This document shows, in pieces, positions 8,052 to 16,579 of a stretch of 41,585 bases of DNA. The DNA comes from a virus: positions 1 to 41,585 of IMG/VR virus record IMGVR_UViG_3300021138_000060, one strand, 5' to 3'. Made by a program: the position numbers and the translations under genes. Position 1 is the stretch's first letter. Every line of letters starts with the position of its first letter. The notes beneath the pieces are model-generated. The model made no database searches. It saw nothing but the letters and a program-made list of their open reading frames with translations, and had not been told where the DNA came from.

Positions 8052-8867
8052 ATGGCACTTACTTCACCTTTCTATCATGCACTTATTAGAAAATATGTAA
8101 CAATGTTTGGATACATATTCGATGACATGCGTATTGAGCGTTTTGATTCTGCTGGTAACGAAACTGAATTGATCTCGGTCCCTATTACGTATGGGCCAAA
8201 AGATAAGATGATGGCTCGCGTTATTGAAGACCCAACAATCACCAAACAGGCTGCAATTCAACTACCTGTAATGTCTTTTGAAATGACCGGTTTCCAATAC
8301 GATCCAAGTAGAAAAACACCAACCGTAAATAGGCAGGCTGTTGTTAATGCATCAAATCCAAATAACATGTATTATTCCTATGCCGCAGTTCCTTATAATA
8401 TTGGATTCGCTCTTTATATCTACGTGAAAAACATCGAAGACGGTAACAAAATTATTGAACAAATTCTACCATTCTTCACACCTGATTGGACTTTGACTGC
8501 CGATCTTATTCCTGAAATGGGTATAACTGTTGACGTTCCGCTTGTTTTATTAAATCTCACATGCGAAGATTCTTATGGTGAGGATTTCAAGGAACGCAGA
8601 GCACTAATATGGACTATAGAATTTACGCTAAAAGGTTATTTCTACGGTCCTACAGCAAATTCTGGTATTATCAAGTTTGCTGATAGTAATATACACAATT
8701 CCATTGACATAACAAAACCAGCCGTATCCAATATTATTTCTGAACCGGGATTATTAGCTAACGGACAACCGACTTCTAATGCAAGTCTGTCTATCCCGCA
8801 AAGTTTGGTTAAAGCCACCGATAATTACGGATATATAACATTAATAACCGAAAAAAATCAAGGATAA
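8052..8867 (+). CDS. gp15: Tail sheath stabiliser / tail completion protein gp15
   Basis: 271 residues, the same length as T4 gp15. FYHALIRKYVTMFGYIFDDM followed by VPITYGPKDKMMAR is the family signature. gp15 caps the tail as a hexamer and binds the neck gp13/gp14. It starts 1 nt after gp14 and the gene order is as in T4. Confidence 0.9.
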   Translation: MALTSPFYHALIRKYVTMFGYIFDDMRIERFDSAGNETELISVPITYGPKDKMMARVIEDPTITKQAAIQLPVMSFEMTGFQYDPSRKTPTVNRQAVVNASNPNNMYYSYAAVPYNIGFALYIYVKNIEDGNKIIEQILPFFTPDWTLTADLIPEMGITVDVPLVLLNLTCEDSYGEDFKERRALIWTIEFTLKGYFYGPTANSGIIKFADSNIHNSIDITKPAVSNIISEPGLLANGQPTSNASLSIPQSLVKATDNYGYITLITEKNQG

Positions 8868-8875
8868 TATTAAAA

Positions 8876-10954
8876 ATGTTAACTTTTCGTAAACTAAAAA
8901 CTATTATTTCCGAAGAACTTAATGATACCGAAAAGAAAACTGTTGCTAAATGGAAACGCGATCCAGAAGCATTGAGACATACTGATCATTATTTTGGTAT
9001 TGGTAATGACGATAAACACGAAGAACTTGCGGGAACTGTCGATAAATCCGAAATTCATAAAGCTGTCGAACGTCATTTAGGTCATAGTATTCACCCAGAT
9101 GATTATCGTGAGGGTTATACATTGGATAGACACGGCAGAAGGGTTAAGATTGGTTCTATGCTCGCTAAATCCAAAGCTGAACCTAAACTTATTAATAATT
9201 TTGCCAATGATAGCACCCGACAAGGACACAGACAAAGAGGTCTTTCCGTTCGTGTAACAAGGTCTCCCGCTGGCGTTGCTGGTCAGACTTCTCATAATCA
9301 ATCATGGGAACATCAGTCATGCAAAAATTTTAATACGGGGGTAAATCGTAGATACCTCAATCAAGAAGTTAAAAATGGGACAGTAGTTGCTTATCTTCAC
9401 AATCATAAAGGTGAAGAGATTGCAAGAACAACATTACAGCCACACATCAATGATGAAGGGCAAAGAGCATATGCGGTTGATTCTCACTACGGAATAGATC
9501 ACGCAGGTTTCAAAAAACATACAGAAAATCTAGCTAAAAGACTTTCTGGGGAACATAAAGGCGGCAGCATAATTTATAAAAAACACGATGAAGTATATAA
9601 CGATAATGCTGTGAAAACCATAATACACCCAAATGCAACTAAAGAACATATCGATAAAGCATTGGATGATAAAGATGACGGGGTTCGTAGAGCAGCAGCA
9701 AGACACCCAAATGCAACTAAAGAAAATATCGATAAAGCATTGGATGATAAAGATGACGGGGTTCGTAGAGCAGCGGCATCAAACCCAAATGCAACTAAAG
9801 AAAATATCGATAAAGCATTGGATGATAAAGATAACTGGGTTCGTAGAGCAGCAGCAAGAGACCCAAAAGCAACTAAAGAACATTTGGACAAAGCATTGAA
9901 TGATAAAAACCAATTTGTTCGTATAGCAGCAGCAGAACACCCAAAAGCAACTAAAGAACATATCGATAAAGCATTAGATGATGAAAATGACGGGGTTCGT
10001 AGAGCAGCAGCAGAACACCCAAATGCAACTAAAGAACATCTGGACAAAGCATTAGATGATAAAGATTTTTATGTTCGTGAAGCAGCAGTAAGAAACCCAA
10101 AAGCAACTAAAGAACATATCGATAAAGCATTGGATGATAAAGATAACTGGGTTCGTAGAGCAGCAGCATCACACCCAAATGCAACTAAAGAACATTTGGA
10201 CAAAGCATTGAATGATAAAGATTCATCTGTTCGTATAGCAGCAGCAGAACACCCAAATGCAACTAAAGAACATTTGGACAAAGCATTGGATGATAAAGAA
10301 TCATATGTTCGTAGATCAGCAGCAAGAAACCCAAAAGCAACTAAAGAAAATCTGGACAAAGCATTGGATGATAAAGATGACGGGGTTCGTAGAGCAGCAG
10401 CAGAACACCCAAATGCAACTAAAGAACATTTGGACAAAGCATTGGATGATAAAGATGACGGGGTTCGTAGAGCAGCAGCAAAACATTCAAATATGACTAA
10501 AGAACATTTGGACAAAGCATTGGATGATAAAGATGACGGGGTTCGTATGGCAGCAGCAAGAAACCCAAAAGCAACTAAAGAACCTTTGGACAAAGCATTG
10601 AATGATAGAAACAAATTTGTTCGTATAGTAGCAACAGAACACCCAAATGCAACTAAAGAACATTTGGACAAAGCATTGAATGATAAAGATTCATATGTTC
10701 GTATAGCAGCAGCAGAACACCCAAATGCAACTAAAGAACATTTGGACAAAGCATTGAATGATGAAAATGACGGGGTTCGTTTAGCAGCGGCATCACACCC
10801 AAATGCAACTAAAGAACATCTGGACAAAGCATTGGATGATAAAGATGACGGAGTTCGTAGAGCAGCAGCAAAACATTCAAATATGACTAACGAGCAATTT
10901 GAATTAAAAAAGTATTCAAATATGGTCAGAATTATAAAAGAAGCAAAAAAATGA
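8876..10954 (+). CDS. Solenoid protein with 16 HEAT/LRV-like 26-residue repeats and a unique N-terminal domain
   Basis: 692 residues, inserted between gp15 and gp16. Residues ~1-250 form a non-repetitive domain, starting MLTFRKLKTIISEEL (similar to short leader peptides of T4-like internal head proteins) and later containing RYLNQEVKNGTVVAYLHNH. From residue 251 there are sixteen perfect-length 26-residue units plus a degenerate terminal one; the consensus is H-P-N-A-T-K-E-H-L-D-K-A-L-D-D-K-D-x-x-V. Each unit would form two helices, as in HEAT or leucine-rich-variant repeats. Positions 18-19 of each unit vary strongly (DG, NW, QF, FY, SS, SY, KF). The function is unknown; a binding scaffold is likely. 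The ATG of gp16 overlaps its stop. Confidence 0.75.
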   Translation: MLTFRKLKTIISEELNDTEKKTVAKWKRDPEALRHTDHYFGIGNDDKHEELAGTVDKSEIHKAVERHLGHSIHPDDYREGYTLDRHGRRVKIGSMLAKSKAEPKLINNFANDSTRQGHRQRGLSVRVTRSPAGVAGQTSHNQSWEHQSCKNFNTGVNRRYLNQEVKNGTVVAYLHNHKGEEIARTTLQPHINDEGQRAYAVDSHYGIDHAGFKKHTENLAKRLSGEHKGGSIIYKKHDEVYNDNAVKTIIHPNATKEHIDKALDDKDDGVRRAAARHPNATKENIDKALDDKDDGVRRAAASNPNATKENIDKALDDKDNWVRRAAARDPKATKEHLDKALNDKNQFVRIAAAEHPKATKEHIDKALDDENDGVRRAAAEHPNATKEHLDKALDDKDFYVREAAVRNPKATKEHIDKALDDKDNWVRRAAASHPNATKEHLDKALNDKDSSVRIAAAEHPNATKEHLDKALDDKESYVRRSAARNPKATKENLDKALDDKDDGVRRAAAEHPNATKEHLDKALDDKDDGVRRAAAKHSNMTKEHLDKALDDKDDGVRMAAARNPKATKEPLDKALNDRNKFVRIVATEHPNATKEHLDKALNDKDSYVRIAAAEHPNATKEHLDKALNDENDGVRLAAASHPNATKEHLDKALDDKDDGVRRAAAKHSNMTNEQFELKKYSNMVRIIKEAKK
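9626..10951 (+). repeat. 78-bp coding tandem repeat, 16 full units plus a degenerate 17th
   Basis: Units start at 9626 and recur every 78 bp up to 10873; 10874-10951 is a diverged last unit. Long stretches are identical between units (for example CCAAATGCAACTAAAGAACA), while the codons for residues 18-19 differ. Such high nucleotide identity suggests recent duplication and gene conversion. Confidence 0.9.
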
Positions 10955-11364
10955 ATGAAGACAACGACGAAGACCCATTAAACCGAGCTTTGGGATTGGG
11001 TCCAATACCAGAAAATAACGTTGCCATAGCAATGATTATGGATAAGATTAGCGACGATTCTGCACTGGAAGATTTTACCTTTGCTCGTGCTAATATTCGT
11101 GAAGTAATCGAAAATGGAACAGAAGCAATTGCTAAACTTGCTGTAATTGCTGATCAATCGCAAAATCCAAGAGCATTTGAAGTTCTGGCAAAACTTATGG
11201 ATACTGTAACAAACGCTTCCGAAAAGATGCTGGATATTCAAAAGAAAGTTAAAGAAATGACCAAAGCTTCTGAAACAAGCGATGGAGAAAAGAAAGTCAC
11301 CAATAATTTATTCGTAGGAAGCACAGCAGAATTACAAAAAATGATAGAGGATATGAAGAAATGA
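10951..11364 (+). CDS. gp16: Terminase small subunit gp16
   Basis: 137 residues (T4: 164), acidic N-terminus and a long helical centre (FTFARANIREVIENGTEAIA) typical of T4-like gp16. It recognises and regulates packaging of DNA together with gp17. ATGA overlaps join it to the repeat protein upstream and to gp17 downstream, so translation is coupled. Confidence 0.88.
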   Translation: MNEDNDEDPLNRALGLGPIPENNVAIAMIMDKISDDSALEDFTFARANIREVIENGTEAIAKLAVIADQSQNPRAFEVLAKLMDTVTNASEKMLDIQKKVKEMTKASETSDGEKKVTNNLFVGSTAELQKMIEDMKK

Positions 11365-11759
11365 GTTTTACGGCAAATATCAATAATTATAAAGGATATA
11401 ACGCGAATCCACTTTTAAAAAAATCTGGCGTTGAAATTAATTGGACTCCTGAAATTGTCGAAGAATATATGAAATGTTCCAGAGATGTTATATATTTTGT
11501 CGAAACATATATGAAAATTATCAACGTTGACAAGGGTTTAATTCCCTTTCATCCGTATGATTATCAAAAAGATATGCTTCGTTCTATGGCCGAAGAACGC
11601 TATACAATTATTGGAACAGCACGTCAAGCAGGAAAATGTTTTTGTATAAATACTCCTATACGAGCCAGAAATAAAAAAACTGGTCAAATTATAGAAACTA
11701 GTATAGGAGAGTTCTATGAAATGCAATCAGTGCGACAACCAATTCGAACAAAAACGTAA
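11361..11759 (+). CDS. gp17: Terminase large subunit gp17, N-terminal part plus N-half of a split intein
   Basis: 132 residues. Residues 1-92 are the N-terminal region of gp17 and end in the first part of the Walker A motif, GTARQAGK. At Cys93 the sequence changes to an intein N-terminus: CFCINTPIRARNKKTG, then QIIETSIGEFYEM (block A: Cys1, T-P-I, G, and the I-x-x-F/L end). It stops at TAA 11757 after 40 intein residues, with a TAG two codons later. The remaining intein half and the rest of the terminase are encoded separately from 11973. The chain must be trans-spliced to Ser in the second chain to rebuild GK-STT. The split and block assignment are read directly; splicing activity is inferred. 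Confidence 0.88.
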   Translation: MSFTANINNYKGYNANPLLKKSGVEINWTPEIVEEYMKCSRDVIYFVETYMKIINVDKGLIPFHPYDYQKDMLRSMAEERYTIIGTARQAGKCFCINTPIRARNKKTGQIIETSIGEFYEMQSVRQPIRTKT

Positions 11760-11838
11760 AAATAGTCTGTGGTGCTCTGTTTCTTGCCGAGATACATGGA
11801 ACACAGTCAAAAAAGCAAAGAAAAATATAATGGTATGA
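11716..11838 (+). CDS. Small zinc-finger ORF nested between the intein halves
   Basis: 40 residues starting MKCNQCDNQFEQKRKNSLWC and then SVSCRDTW, giving C-x2-C ... C-x3-C, a zinc-binding knuckle like those of homing endonucleases and HNH-type proteins. It starts inside the intein N-half in another frame; AGGAG at 11705-11709 is well placed for ATG 11716. It has no nuclease residues. It may be translated, or may be only the first exposed piece of a decayed endonuclease. Confidence 0.5.
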   Translation: MKCNQCDNQFEQKRKNSLWCSVSCRDTWNTVKKAKKNIMV

Positions 11839-11997
11839 ATGAACAAGAAGATTATGTGGTCTGTGATATTTGTGGGTTCTGCGCCGCTGCTTTATCCGGT
11901 CATCTGGTTTCTCATAACATTACCACAGAGGAATAATGATTATAAAAAATATCCAGAGGAAATTGTTGAAAAATGCTTAAACTTTCTGAGAGAGTAG
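11796..11997 (+). pseudogene. Decayed homing-endonuclease DNA-binding segment (frameshifted)
   Basis: From ATG 11796 (or ATG 11835, coupled by ATGA to the ORF before) the frame reads KYNGMNEQEDYVVCDICGF and then AAALSGHLVSHNITTEE before TAA at 11934. This is the C-x2-C ... H-x3-H finger typical of phage homing endonucleases. In that family it usually continues with an EYKKKYP-like segment. Here DYKKYPEEIVEKCLNFLRE is found directly after, but in another frame (11938-11994, stop 11995). Together with the preceding ORF this suggests one protein broken by at least two frameshifts. Confidence 0.45.
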
Positions 11998-13724
11998 AAC
12001 GAAAATTTATAGAATCTTTTGATGTTGATGATTGGGAAATTGACACAGATACTGGTTGGCAATCGATTTCCTCTATTCATAAAACCATTGAATATGAAGT
12101 GTGGGAAATTGTGACGGAAAATGGTGCAAAAATATTATGTGCTGACACTCATATAGTATTTGACCAGAATTTTAATGAAATTTTCGTAAAAGATTGTATT
12201 CCTGATTTTACTTTGATAATGACACGCGCAGGCCCATCAAAAGTAAAATCAGTTGAACAACTTTCAATATCAAAAGAAAATATGTTTGATGTGACCGTGG
12301 ATAGTGATGATCATCGTTTATGGACTGGTGATATTCTTTCACACAATTCGACAACGACTTGTGGATTTATTCTATGGTATATTCTTTTTAACTCCGAAAA
12401 GGTTGTTGCGCTTCTTGCTAACAAAGGAGAAACGGCCCGAGAAATTCTTGGTAAGATTCAGCTTGCGTATCAACATCTTCCAAAATGGTTACAGCAGGGC
12501 GTCGTTGAGTGGAATAAAGGATCGTTTGTTCTTGAAAACAATTCTCGTGTTATCGCTTCTGCAACGTCATCCGATAACATTCGTGGGTTCTCGATTAATC
12601 TTCTATTCATCGATGAGGCTGCGTTCATTGAAAATTGGGATGCATTCTTTACCTCAGTTTATCCTACCATTTCTTCCGGTCTGTCAACAAAGGTCGTTCT
12701 GGTATCAACACCAAATGGATTAAACCACTTTTACCAGATATGGCAAAATGCTCATGAAGGCGTAAACAACTACAAGCCAATCAAAGTCACATGGGATAAT
12801 GTTCCTGGCCGTGATGATAATTGGAAAAGAGACACCCTTGCGTCTATGAACTTTGATACCGAAAAGTTCGAGCAAGAATATTGTGTTGAGTTCCTTGGTT
12901 CATCAGGCACACTAATTTCTGGTTGGAAACTTAAAGAACTGGTTGCGCAAAGACCAATTCAGCAAAAAGAAGGTCTTACACTTTATAAACATCCGGCAGC
13001 AAACCACGTCTATACTTGTATCGTTGACGTTTCTCGTGGTAAAGGACTGGACTATTCTGCATTCAGTATTATTGACGTTACAAAAATGCCATACGAGCAA
13101 GTATGCGTCTATCGAAACAATACTGTAACACCCATTGATTACGCTGACGTTGTATATCGTGTAGCCAAATCATATAATAATGCAGCTACGTTGGTCGAAA
13201 TTAATGATATAGGTGAACAAGTTTCTACTTCATTACACTATGATTTTGAATATGACAATATTTTGTTTACCGAATCTGCTGGTCGTTTGGGTAAAAGAAT
13301 TACTACTGGATTTGGTAATAATGTTGATCGAGGTATCAGAACATCAAAAATCGTGAAATCTGTTGGTTGCTCGATTCTAAAATTGCTTATTGAACAAAAC
13401 CAGCTAGTGATCAATGATTTTAATACTATTGGTGAGCTTGCAACATTTTCCAAAAAAGGATCAAGTTACCAGGCAGAACCAGGGAAACATGACGATATGG
13501 TTATGGGTCTTGTGCTGTTTGCTTGGTTATCGGATCAATCGTATTTCAAAGATATCACAGACATAAATACCTTAGCAAGACTCAGAGAAAAATCTGAAGA
13601 AGATACAATCAATGATTTACTTCCTTTTGGTTTCGTGGACTTTGGTGGTGATCTGGAAGATGTTTTTGATCAGCGACCTATGCGCAGTTGGATGAGTGAC
13701 GAAGTAGAAAACGAGTTTTTATAA
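11973..13724 (+). CDS. gp17: Terminase large subunit gp17, C-half of the split intein plus ATPase/nuclease body
   Basis: 583 residues. The first 125 are the intein C-half, ending ILSHN. From Ser126 the terminase continues: STTTCGFILWYILF completes Walker A, LLFIDEAAF is Walker B, and STPNGLNHFYQIW is the coupling motif. The nuclease domain follows with IVDVSRGKGLDYSAF and KHDDMVMGLVLF (metal-binding Asp residues). The spliced product would be 92 + 458 = 550 residues, normal for a T4-like gp17, which packages DNA and cuts the concatemer. ATG 11973 is preceded by AGAGGA at a rather long distance; stops in all upstream codons exclude readthrough from the first half. Confidence 0.9.
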   Translation: MLKLSERVERKFIESFDVDDWEIDTDTGWQSISSIHKTIEYEVWEIVTENGAKILCADTHIVFDQNFNEIFVKDCIPDFTLIMTRAGPSKVKSVEQLSISKENMFDVTVDSDDHRLWTGDILSHNSTTTCGFILWYILFNSEKVVALLANKGETAREILGKIQLAYQHLPKWLQQGVVEWNKGSFVLENNSRVIASATSSDNIRGFSINLLFIDEAAFIENWDAFFTSVYPTISSGLSTKVVLVSTPNGLNHFYQIWQNAHEGVNNYKPIKVTWDNVPGRDDNWKRDTLASMNFDTEKFEQEYCVEFLGSSGTLISGWKLKELVAQRPIQQKEGLTLYKHPAANHVYTCIVDVSRGKGLDYSAFSIIDVTKMPYEQVCVYRNNTVTPIDYADVVYRVAKSYNNAATLVEINDIGEQVSTSLHYDFEYDNILFTESAGRLGKRITTGFGNNVDRGIRTSKIVKSVGCSILKLLIEQNQLVINDFNTIGELATFSKKGSSYQAEPGKHDDMVMGLVLFAWLSDQSYFKDITDINTLARLREKSEEDTINDLLPFGFVDFGGDLEDVFDQRPMRSWMSDEVENEFL

Positions 13725-13727
13725 ATA
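13720..13727 (+). promoter_or_regulatory. T4-type late promoter (TATAAATA)
   Basis: Exact box overlapping the gp17 stop codon, 45 bp before the sheath gene. Confidence 0.75.
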
Positions 13728-13772
13728 GAATAAAACAAGTTTAATACCCATTCTATATGAAGGAGAGTAAAA

Positions 13773-15854
13773 ATGGCTTTTCAATTAAGTCCTGGCGTAA
13801 ACGTTACAGAAATTGATCTTACAACGATTGTCCCTGCGGTTTCAACCTCTACTGGTGCTATTGCTGGTGTGTTTCGTTGGGGTCCAGTTAATCAGGCAAC
13901 TCTCGTAACAAATGAAAACGATCTTGCAAACTTTTTCGGCACACCAACTGCTAATAACGCAGAAACATGGTTCACGGCTGCAAGTTTCCTTGGCTATGGA
14001 TCATCCCTTTATGTTGTAAGAACTGCCAATACTTCAGATTCAACTTTGACAAACGGCGCAATTAGTGCTTTTGCCAATTCAACCGCTGCCCCAGCAAGCA
14101 ATATTGCACAAACGATTTTAAACCGTGCTTATTACGATAATACAGCATCTTTTGATAGTGCCGTTCAATATGTTGCAAAGTATCCTGGTGCGCTCGGTGG
14201 TTCACTTCGCATTAGTGTTTGCGATACTGCTGGTGTTTATGCGTCAAACGTTTCGATGGTTAATACAGCAAACCAAGCTTGTAACGCAACATTCACATTC
14301 GCAATCGGTTCAAACTCTGCTGTATTCTCACAAAATACTTCATTACTAGATACCAACGCCAACACTTGGGTTGCATCAGTAATTACAAACAATTTGTCTG
14401 TTGGTGACGTTATTACGGTTGGTAATTCATCAGTCGGAACTCAGGCGATGAAGATTTCCAATATCGGCACTGTTTCCGCTGCTGCTCTTACTATCAATTT
14501 TACAACTCCTTTTGCTCTTGCAACTCCTTTTGTTGCTAATAGCGCAACTGGTCTCAGCCGTAAATGGGAATTTGCGTCAGCAGTTCCATCAGCACCAGCA
14601 TCTTCTTATTGGAATACAAATTTCGGTAACACTGCCGCAATCGATACACTTCATGCTGTAGTTGTTGACGCTGGTGGTTTGTTCACCGGAACTCCTAACA
14701 CAATTCTTGAAGTATTCCCTAACGTTTCTCGTGCTACTGATGCTCAGAGTGCAGATGGTGCTTCAATCTATTACAAGACCGTAATCAACAATACATCAAA
14801 GTATGTTTGGTGGGCTAATGATCGCGCTAATGCTTTATCAAATACCGCAGTAAATATCGCAACTTCAACAAACACTACCGCATATAATCAGCGTTTTGTT
14901 GCTGGTAATGATGGTTACACAGAAACAACAGTTCCTTTGGCAACTCTCGCAACTGGTTATAGCTTATTTGCAGACAAGCAAACTCTGCCTATTTCTCTGG
15001 TTCTTCAAGGAAAGCCAATTGGTGGAACTGTTACAGTAAACGGTCAGGCACTTAATAATTTCCAGCTTGGTAACTTCTTGATTGATAACATTGGTGAAGT
15101 AAGAAAAGACTGTGTTGTTTTCGTTACACCAGACCAAGGAATCGTAACTTCCAACCCAGGAGCAGAAGCAGTAAGTCTTGTTAATTGGGCAACCAACGCT
15201 TTGCATACTTCAACTTATGCCGTAGTCGATTCTGGTTATAAGCAGATGTATGATCGTTATAATGACGTTTATCGTTACATTCCAACAAATGGTGACGTTG
15301 CTGGTCTATGCGCAAGAACTGACGTAACCAACAATTCTTGGTGGTCTCCTGCCGGTTTCAATCGTGGTCAGATCAAAAACATTGTAAAACTACGTTGGAA
15401 TCCAAACCAAGCTTCTCGTGACGTGCTTTATTCAAACGCAATCAATCCTCTAGTATCATTCCCAGGTCAAGGCACAGTTCTTTATGGTGATAAAACATTC
15501 ACTGTTAAGCCTTCTGCATTTGATCGTATCAATGTTCGTAGATTGTTCATTGTTATTGAAAAGGCTATTGCGCAGGCTGCTCAATATTCTCTCTTTGAAT
15601 TCAATGACGATTTCACAAGAGCACAATTCAGAAACCTGATTACTCCTTATCTATCACAAGTGCAGGCGCTTCGTGGTATCACAGACTTCCTTGTTGTGTG
15701 CGATGCTACAAACAATACCTCTGCTGTTATCAATGCAAATCAATTCGTTGGTGACATTTACATTAAGCCAAATCGTTCGATCAACTTCATCCAGCTAAAC
15801 TTTGTTGCTGTCAGAAGCGGCGTCGATTTCTCAACAGTAGTCGGTCGTTTCTAA
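13773..15854 (+). CDS. gp18: Tail sheath protein gp18
   Basis: 693 residues (T4: 659). The N-terminus SPGVNVTEIDLTTIVPAVST followed by GAIAGVFRWGP and the C-terminal RRLFIVIEKAIAQAAQY ... FEFNDDFTRAQFRN are diagnostic for the contractile sheath subunit. The middle (~150-330) is Ala/Thr/Asn-rich and variable, as in the surface-exposed domains of the family. Strong ribosome site AAGGAGAG and its own late promoter at 13720. Confidence 0.95.
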   Translation: MAFQLSPGVNVTEIDLTTIVPAVSTSTGAIAGVFRWGPVNQATLVTNENDLANFFGTPTANNAETWFTAASFLGYGSSLYVVRTANTSDSTLTNGAISAFANSTAAPASNIAQTILNRAYYDNTASFDSAVQYVAKYPGALGGSLRISVCDTAGVYASNVSMVNTANQACNATFTFAIGSNSAVFSQNTSLLDTNANTWVASVITNNLSVGDVITVGNSSVGTQAMKISNIGTVSAAALTINFTTPFALATPFVANSATGLSRKWEFASAVPSAPASSYWNTNFGNTAAIDTLHAVVVDAGGLFTGTPNTILEVFPNVSRATDAQSADGASIYYKTVINNTSKYVWWANDRANALSNTAVNIATSTNTTAYNQRFVAGNDGYTETTVPLATLATGYSLFADKQTLPISLVLQGKPIGGTVTVNGQALNNFQLGNFLIDNIGEVRKDCVVFVTPDQGIVTSNPGAEAVSLVNWATNALHTSTYAVVDSGYKQMYDRYNDVYRYIPTNGDVAGLCARTDVTNNSWWSPAGFNRGQIKNIVKLRWNPNQASRDVLYSNAINPLVSFPGQGTVLYGDKTFTVKPSAFDRINVRRLFIVIEKAIAQAAQYSLFEFNDDFTRAQFRNLITPYLSQVQALRGITDFLVVCDATNNTSAVINANQFVGDIYIKPNRSINFIQLNFVAVRSGVDFSTVVGRF

Positions 15855-15862
15855 TATAAATA
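15855..15862 (+). promoter_or_regulatory. T4-type late promoter (TATAAATA)
   Basis: Exact box directly after the sheath stop codon, 22 bp before the tube gene. Confidence 0.75.
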
Positions 15863-15884
15863 GATAAAAATAGGAGTAACAAAA

Positions 15885-16565
15885 ATGGCTTTTAATGTTA
15901 GTAATTTTCTTCAGGGTGGTCTATCACAGGGTGGTGCTCGTCCCACTCTGTTCGATGTAAACATTCATATTCCACCCGCAGTTGGCGGTAACGGAACAAA
16001 TATTGAAAGAAAGCTGAATTTAACTTGTTCAGCTACTTCAATTCCTGCCGCAAGTTTGGGTATGATCGAAGTTCCTTATTTTGGTCGTAAAATTAAGTTG
16101 GTTGGCGATAGAACGTTTGATAATTGGTCAGTAACAATTATGAACGACGAAGACTTCTTGGTTAGAGACGCTTTCGAAGCTTGGTCAAATCTCATGAACA
16201 ACATCGTAGCAAATCAAACTGACGGAAGTTTTATTGCAAACCAGTATAAGTCAACTGCCCAGGTTTCACAGTATGCCAAAGGTGGTAATGCTTCCGGTAG
16301 TGGAATTGATATAAACACTGGGGCGGTTGGTGTTAATTTTAATATAAACACTGGCGGGCCTGGTGTTAATTTGTCATCCACTTCTTCACCACCAATTAAA
16401 CAATATCAATTCTTCGGAATGTTTCCTTTGAGCGTATCTGAAATGAGCGTTGATTGGAATAGCACAGACGCTCTACAGACTTTCAATGTAACGTTTGCTT
16501 ATGATTACTGGATTCCATTGCCAGGACAAGGCACTTCAGTTGGTGTTGCGGTAGCTGGTATTTAA
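15885..16565 (+). CDS. gp19: Tail tube protein gp19
   Basis: 226 residues (T4: 163). SATSIPAASLGMIEVPYFGR followed by KIKLVGDRTFDNWSVTIMND is the tube-protein signature, and the C-terminus QTFNVTFAYDYW also fits. Residues ~132-165 are a Gly/Asn/Ser-rich stretch with an 11-residue duplication (INTGAVGVNFN / INTGGPGVNLS) absent from T4; it probably forms a loop. Late promoter at 15855 and ribosome site TAGGAG. A perfect hairpin follows the gene. Confidence 0.92.
   Translation: MAFNVSNFLQGGLSQGGARPTLFDVNIHIPPAVGGNGTNIERKLNLTCSATSIPAASLGMIEVPYFGRKIKLVGDRTFDNWSVTIMNDEDFLVRDAFEAWSNLMNNIVANQTDGSFIANQYKSTAQVSQYAKGGNASGSGIDINTGAVGVNFNINTGGPGVNLSSTSSPPIKQYQFFGMFPLSVSEMSVDWNSTDALQTFNVTFAYDYWIPLPGQGTSVGVAVAGI
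16309..16374 (+). repeat. 33-bp tandem duplication inside gp19
   Basis: Two adjacent 33-bp units, starting at 16309 and 16342 with ATATAAACACTGG and both containing TGGTGTTAATTT. They encode the 11-residue repeat in the Gly-rich insert of the tube protein. Confidence 0.7.
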
Positions 16566-16579
16566 TATATAATTGTTTA

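Larger units (their letters stand above)
11637..12347 (+). mobile_element. Atypically split intein in the terminase Walker A motif
   Basis: The intein N-half is 11637-11756 (40 residues, Cys1 at 11637). The C-half is 11973-12347 (125 residues, ending in ILSHN). The next residue is Ser (12348), the +1 nucleophile, giving the extein GTARQAGK/STTTCGF. The break falls between block A and block B, as in the atypical AceL-TerL type, not at the usual endonuclease site. Block B (ENGAKILCADTHIVF) keeps the His but has Ala where Thr is usual. Block F is FDVTVDSDDHRLWTG; block G ends in His-Asn. The 216 nt between the halves hold a small zinc-finger ORF and the broken frames of another. Confidence 0.85.

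Noticed and set aside
9574-10827. Long minus-strand open frames opposite the repeat protein (9574-10047 and 10069-10827)
   Set aside because: They mirror the 78-bp repeat on the other strand, have no ribosome site, and give only Ser/Ala-rich shadow repeats.
9626-10951. CRISPR-like regular array
   Set aside because: The 78-bp period is a multiple of three, units are contiguous with no spacers, and the frame is open throughout; it is a protein repeat.
11757-11765. Readthrough of the first terminase piece into one long intein protein
   Set aside because: TAA is followed two codons later by TAG, and further stops precede 11973 in the same frame, so the halves must be made separately.
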